The notes beneath the pieces were generated by a model, which was not told the DNA's origin, made no database searches, and saw only the letters and a list, made by a program, of their open reading frames with translations. A program made the translations under genes and the position numbers. Positions 61,025-64,000 of a DNA stretch of 64,000 nt are shown in pieces. This stretch comes from Agreia sp. COWG. Its GTDB lineage: Bacteria; Actinomycetota; Actinomycetes; Actinomycetales; Microbacteriaceae. Position 1 is the first letter of the stretch. Each line of letters opens with the position of its first letter. The DNA lies in contig NZ_LR882035.1 of NCBI RefSeq assembly GCF_904528075.1, positions 1,922,001-1,986,000 on the forward strand. Reading direction: 5' to 3'.

Positions 61025-63967
61025 TTACTGGCCTCCGGCAGCCAGCGCCTTCTCGAGCGCGGCCTTCAGTTTGGCGTCGGCGACACCGTAGGCCTGCCAG
61101 TCCCCTGCCTTCAAGGCGGTATCCCTCTCGGCGAGCGCACTCTTCGCGTCGAGGAGGGCCTGGGTGAGGCTTCCCGAATCGGCACTCGGAGTCGACGTGC
61201 TCGGAGCACTGGTGCTGGGAGTTGCCGTGCTCGGGGTGCCGCTGCCGGAATCCGGTGCGGGTGTCGACGTGCCCTGGTCTGTCACCGGTACGGACTCGTC
61301 TCCCGCGACCGCTCCCGAGTCTCCCCCGAACAGCTGATCGAGCGCCTTGTCGAGGGTGTCCTCGAAGGCGATCTTGTCTCCGAACGCCACCAGGATCTTC
61401 TGCAGCAGCGGATAGCTGGTGCCACCCGTGGACTGCACGTAGACGGGCTGCACGTAGAGCAGTCCTCCTCCGACGGGCAGGGTCAACAGGTTTCCGCTCT
61501 TGACCTCGGTCTCGCCCTGTCTCAGAAGGTTGAGCGCCTGGGAGACGGTCGGGTCTGTCGTGAAGTTGTTCTGCACCTGACCCGGGCCAGGCACCGTATC
61601 GTCCTTCGGCAGTGTGAGGAGCCTCAACTTGCCGTAATCGGAGGACACCTTGCCGTCTTCGGAGCCCGCGTTGGAGTCGACGGCCAAATATCCGTTCAAC
61701 ACGTTTCGGCTGCCCTCCCCCGTATTCACCGGAATGAAGGTGGAGTAGAGCGAATAAGACGGCGCCTCCTGGCCCGGCATTTGCAGGGTCAGGTAGTACG
61801 GCGGCTGCAGGGTGGGATTCGCGGAAGGCGCCGTGGGGTCGTTCGGCGTGGTCCACGCATCTTGCTTGGAATAGAACGAGCCCGCGTCGGTGACGTGGTA
61901 TTCGCCAAGGATGGCGCGCTGCACCTTGAAGAGATCGGCCGGGTAGCGCACGTGGCTGAGCAGGTCGCCACTCATGTCGCTCATGGGCTTGAGCGTCGAC
62001 GGGAAGATCTTCTGCCACGTCTGCAGCAGCGGGTCGGTCTCATCCCAGGCGTAGAGGGTCACCTTGCCGTCGTTCGCGTCGACGGTGGCCTTCACCGAGT
62101 TGCGGATGTAGTTGATGTCGTCGACCGCGAAGGCGGGCTTCGGCGTGTACGTGTCCGCGATGACGTCCGACAGGCTCTCCGTTCGCGAATACGGATAGTT
62201 CTCACTCGTGGTGTAGCCGTCGACGATCCAGACGACCTTGCCGTCGACGACGGAGGCATAGGGATCGGAGTCGATGGTCAGGTACGGTGCGACCTTCGAC
62301 ACGCGCTGGGCTGGGTCACGGTCGTAGAGGATCTGCGACTGATCGGTGACCCCGTCAGACAGGAAGATCTGCTCGGACTGGAACTTCAGCGCGTAGACGA
62401 GGCGCTTGAACACGTTGTCGAGCTTCGGCCCGCCGTCACCCGTGAAGGTCGTGTAGGTCTGCTGCGCGCCCTCTTCGCCAGACGGATAGTCGAGCTCGTT
62501 CTTAGGCCCGCCCTCGGGGCCGCCCACGATCGAGTAGTCGGGGGACGACTCACCGAAGTAGATGCGGGGCTCGTAGTTGCCGAGCGCGCCGGTCGAGGGG
62601 ATGCCCGACTCGAGGAAGACGGGCTGGCCGTCGACCGACCGCTGGTTTCCGAAGGCCGCGACGAGGCCGTAGCCGTGCGTGTAGACGATGTGCTGGTTGT
62701 ACCAGGTGTTCGAGGTGCCGAGGCCCTCGAGGTTGAGGTCGCGCACCGTGGTGACCGCGTCTTGGACTGTGCCGTTGATGTTGTAGCGGTCGACGTCGAG
62801 ATACTGCGGGAACTGGTAATACTGGCGGAACTGCTCGAGCTGCTTGTAGGTGTCGGAGACGAGGGCCGGGTCGATGATGCGGATGTTCGCGGTCGTGACC
62901 GCATCCGATCGAAGCGCGCCGGCCGTGGCGTCGGTCGTTGCGTCGTACTCGGTCTCTTCTACGCCGGACACGCCGTACGCGTCGCGGGTGGAGTCGATGT
63001 TGCGCTGGATGTACTCCGACTCGAGCGACCGCTCAGACGGGTCGACCTGGAAGCGCTGCACGACCCACGGGTACAGCGAACCGAGGATGAGGCTCGAGAC
63101 GATGAGCAGCACCGTGCCGATGACCGGCAGGCGCCAGCGGCCGATGACGGCGGCCACGACGAAGAGGATCGCGACGATGCCCGCGATGCCCGCGAGGATC
63201 GAGAGGCCCGGGATCGTGCCGTTGACGTCGGCGTACGTGGCACCGGTGATGAGCTTTCCGGAACCGTTGGTGACCGTGGAGTACTGGTCGAGCCAGATGC
63301 TCGCGGCCTGCACGGCGAGGTAGAGGGCGGCCAGAACGGCGATCTGGATGCGCGCGGTCTTCGAGATGCGCACCTCGCGCCCGGCGACACGGATGGCGCC
63401 GTAGAGGTAGCTGGTGGCCAGTGCCGCGATACCTGCCACCAGGATGACCGCCGATGCGAAGCCCACGACACCGCGGAAGAACGGAAGGTCGTAGAGGAAG
63501 AACGAGATGTCGAGCCCGAACTGGGCGTCCGTCTTTCCCGTGGGCGTGCGGTTGAGCCACATCAGGGTGAGCTGCCAGCGTGAGGCCGTCGCCACACCGG
63601 CGAAGATTCCGAGTAGCACGGGGATGCCGATGGACGCGAGCCGACGAAGGGGTTCGACGACCTGCTGGTATCGGTCTAGCTGCGAGTTGAGCTTCGCGTA
63701 GACGGGCCGCCAGCGGAACGCGATCTCGATGGAAGCCCAGACCGGCAACGCCATGGCCAGGAAGCCGATGAAGAACATCACTCCGCCCGCGACCCACTGG
63801 GTCGTCAACACGTTCACGTACCCCAGCTGGTCGTACCAGAGGACCTCGGTGTACAGGTTCGAAAACGCGAAGAACGCGATGGCGAGCGCGACGACGATGG
63901 CGATGGTGATGGCCAAGGGAGCGCGGGATCGTCTCGAAGCGGGCTTCTCGGCGGTGGGGGAAGTCAC
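61025..63967 (-). CDS. UPF0182 family integral membrane protein
   Basis: A 980-residue membrane protein typical of actinobacteria. About seven transmembrane segments occupy the first ~320 residues (FSNLYTEVLWYDQLGYVNVL near the start is a family hallmark). A large extracytoplasmic domain with many Asp/Tyr/Thr residues follows (~330-870), then a Pro/Ser/Thr-rich linker (~885-930) and a final helical segment (DAKSALAERDTALKAGDWQA). The molecular function is not known. GTG 63967 has AGAGG nine bases upstream. It is transcribed toward the tRNA gene with a 52-base gap. Confidence 0.95.
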   Translation of the reverse strand: MTSPTAEKPASRRSRAPLAITIAIVVALAIAFFAFSNLYTEVLWYDQLGYVNVLTTQWVAGGVMFFIGFLAMALPVWASIEIAFRWRPVYAKLNSQLDRYQQVVEPLRRLASIGIPVLLGIFAGVATASRWQLTLMWLNRTPTGKTDAQFGLDISFFLYDLPFFRGVVGFASAVILVAGIAALATSYLYGAIRVAGREVRISKTARIQIAVLAALYLAVQAASIWLDQYSTVTNGSGKLITGATYADVNGTIPGLSILAGIAGIVAILFVVAAVIGRWRLPVIGTVLLIVSSLILGSLYPWVVQRFQVDPSERSLESEYIQRNIDSTRDAYGVSGVEETEYDATTDATAGALRSDAVTTANIRIIDPALVSDTYKQLEQFRQYYQFPQYLDVDRYNINGTVQDAVTTVRDLNLEGLGTSNTWYNQHIVYTHGYGLVAAFGNQRSVDGQPVFLESGIPSTGALGNYEPRIYFGESSPDYSIVGGPEGGPKNELDYPSGEEGAQQTYTTFTGDGGPKLDNVFKRLVYALKFQSEQIFLSDGVTDQSQILYDRDPAQRVSKVAPYLTIDSDPYASVVDGKVVWIVDGYTTSENYPYSRTESLSDVIADTYTPKPAFAVDDINYIRNSVKATVDANDGKVTLYAWDETDPLLQTWQKIFPSTLKPMSDMSGDLLSHVRYPADLFKVQRAILGEYHVTDAGSFYSKQDAWTTPNDPTAPSANPTLQPPYYLTLQMPGQEAPSYSLYSTFIPVNTGEGSRNVLNGYLAVDSNAGSEDGKVSSDYGKLRLLTLPKDDTVPGPGQVQNNFTTDPTVSQALNLLRQGETEVKSGNLLTLPVGGGLLYVQPVYVQSTGGTSYPLLQKILVAFGDKIAFEDTLDKALDQLFGGDSGAVAGDESVPVTDQGTSTPAPDSGSGTPSTATPSTSAPSTSTPSADSGSLTQALLDAKSALAERDTALKAGDWQAYGVADAKLKAALEKALAAGGQ

Positions 63968-64000
63968 GTGTGGGGCCTCTTTTTAATGCGGTGCGGTGTC

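Noticed and set aside
60899..63583. Open frame of 894 residues on the plus strand
   Set aside because: It is antisense to the UPF0182 gene, starts inside a tRNA and has no recognisable domain.

Overview
This window is a stretch of ordinary chromosome from a high-GC actinobacterium, most likely a member of the Microbacteriaceae. That placement is an inference. It rests on GC of about two thirds, frequent GTG and TTG starts, actinobacterial families (DUF3097, DUF2017 next to ClpS, UPF0182, an F420-type LLM oxidoreductase), sugar ABC importers with no ATPase of their own, and many apparently leaderless genes. I saw no insertion sequence, prophage, integrase, CRISPR array or rRNA. Genes are densely packed on both strands and no gap between genes exceeds about 250 bases.

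Layout. 1-2378: an ABC exporter pair, with the permease cut by the window edge. 2630-5005: a sugar or phospho-alcohol nucleotidyltransferase followed by a Wzm/Wzt-type polysaccharide exporter. 5002-6838: two uncharacterised proteins, one a membrane-anchored HExxH protein. 6913-20644: single genes and pairs. These are an MFS transporter, a secreted alkaline phosphatase with a LALTG tail, a methyltransferase, a phosphoesterase, an aldo/keto reductase, an aminodeoxychorismate-lyase-like protein, a drug-efflux MFS, an LLM oxidoreductase, a CoA transferase, DUF3097, DUF427 and a Gly/Ala-rich protein. 20777-20938: a 53-residue LADTG protein. 20969-25067: a four-gene minus-strand cluster (two GT2 glycosyltransferases, a CDP-alcohol phosphotransferase and a CDP-glycerol-transferase-like protein) that looks like synthesis of a phosphate-containing wall polymer. 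25236-28473: an HtrA protease and two exported proteins. 28547-31166: an aminotransferase, a YdeI-type protein and a carbon-nitrogen hydrolase.

The second half is mainly carbon metabolism. 31190-39453 is an alpha-galactoside system: a ROK regulator divergent from a GH36 alpha-galactosidase, a binding protein, two permeases and a GH13 alpha-glucosidase. 39555-41983 is prpD-prpB of the methylcitrate cycle. 41949-45067 holds a TetR regulator divergent from a DHA2 efflux pump, then galM. 45136-50490 is a glycerol regulon (glpK, glpF, glpD and a divergent SorC/DeoR-type regulator). 50598-52981 carries a long hendecad coiled-coil protein, clpS and DUF2017. 53087-54261 is a TetR gene coupled to a small ORF. 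54263-60818 is a LacI-controlled sugar operon (binding protein, two permeases, a GH32/43/68-type beta-propeller hydrolase, a serine hydrolase). The window ends with an initiator tRNA-fMet and a UPF0182 membrane protein.

How the parts fit. The two sugar operons import oligosaccharides through ATPase-less ABC systems and cleave them inside the cell. GalM and the glycerol genes feed the products into central metabolism. The glycerol-phosphate-type cluster, the exporter and the LAxTG proteins all concern the cell envelope. I did not find a clearly new defence or mobile system. The most unusual items are the 17-unit hendecad protein next to clpS, the mini LADTG protein, the split wall-polymer locus with an Asp-to-His change in its CDP-alcohol phosphotransferase, and an apparent excess of the hexamer GGATGC/GCATCC.
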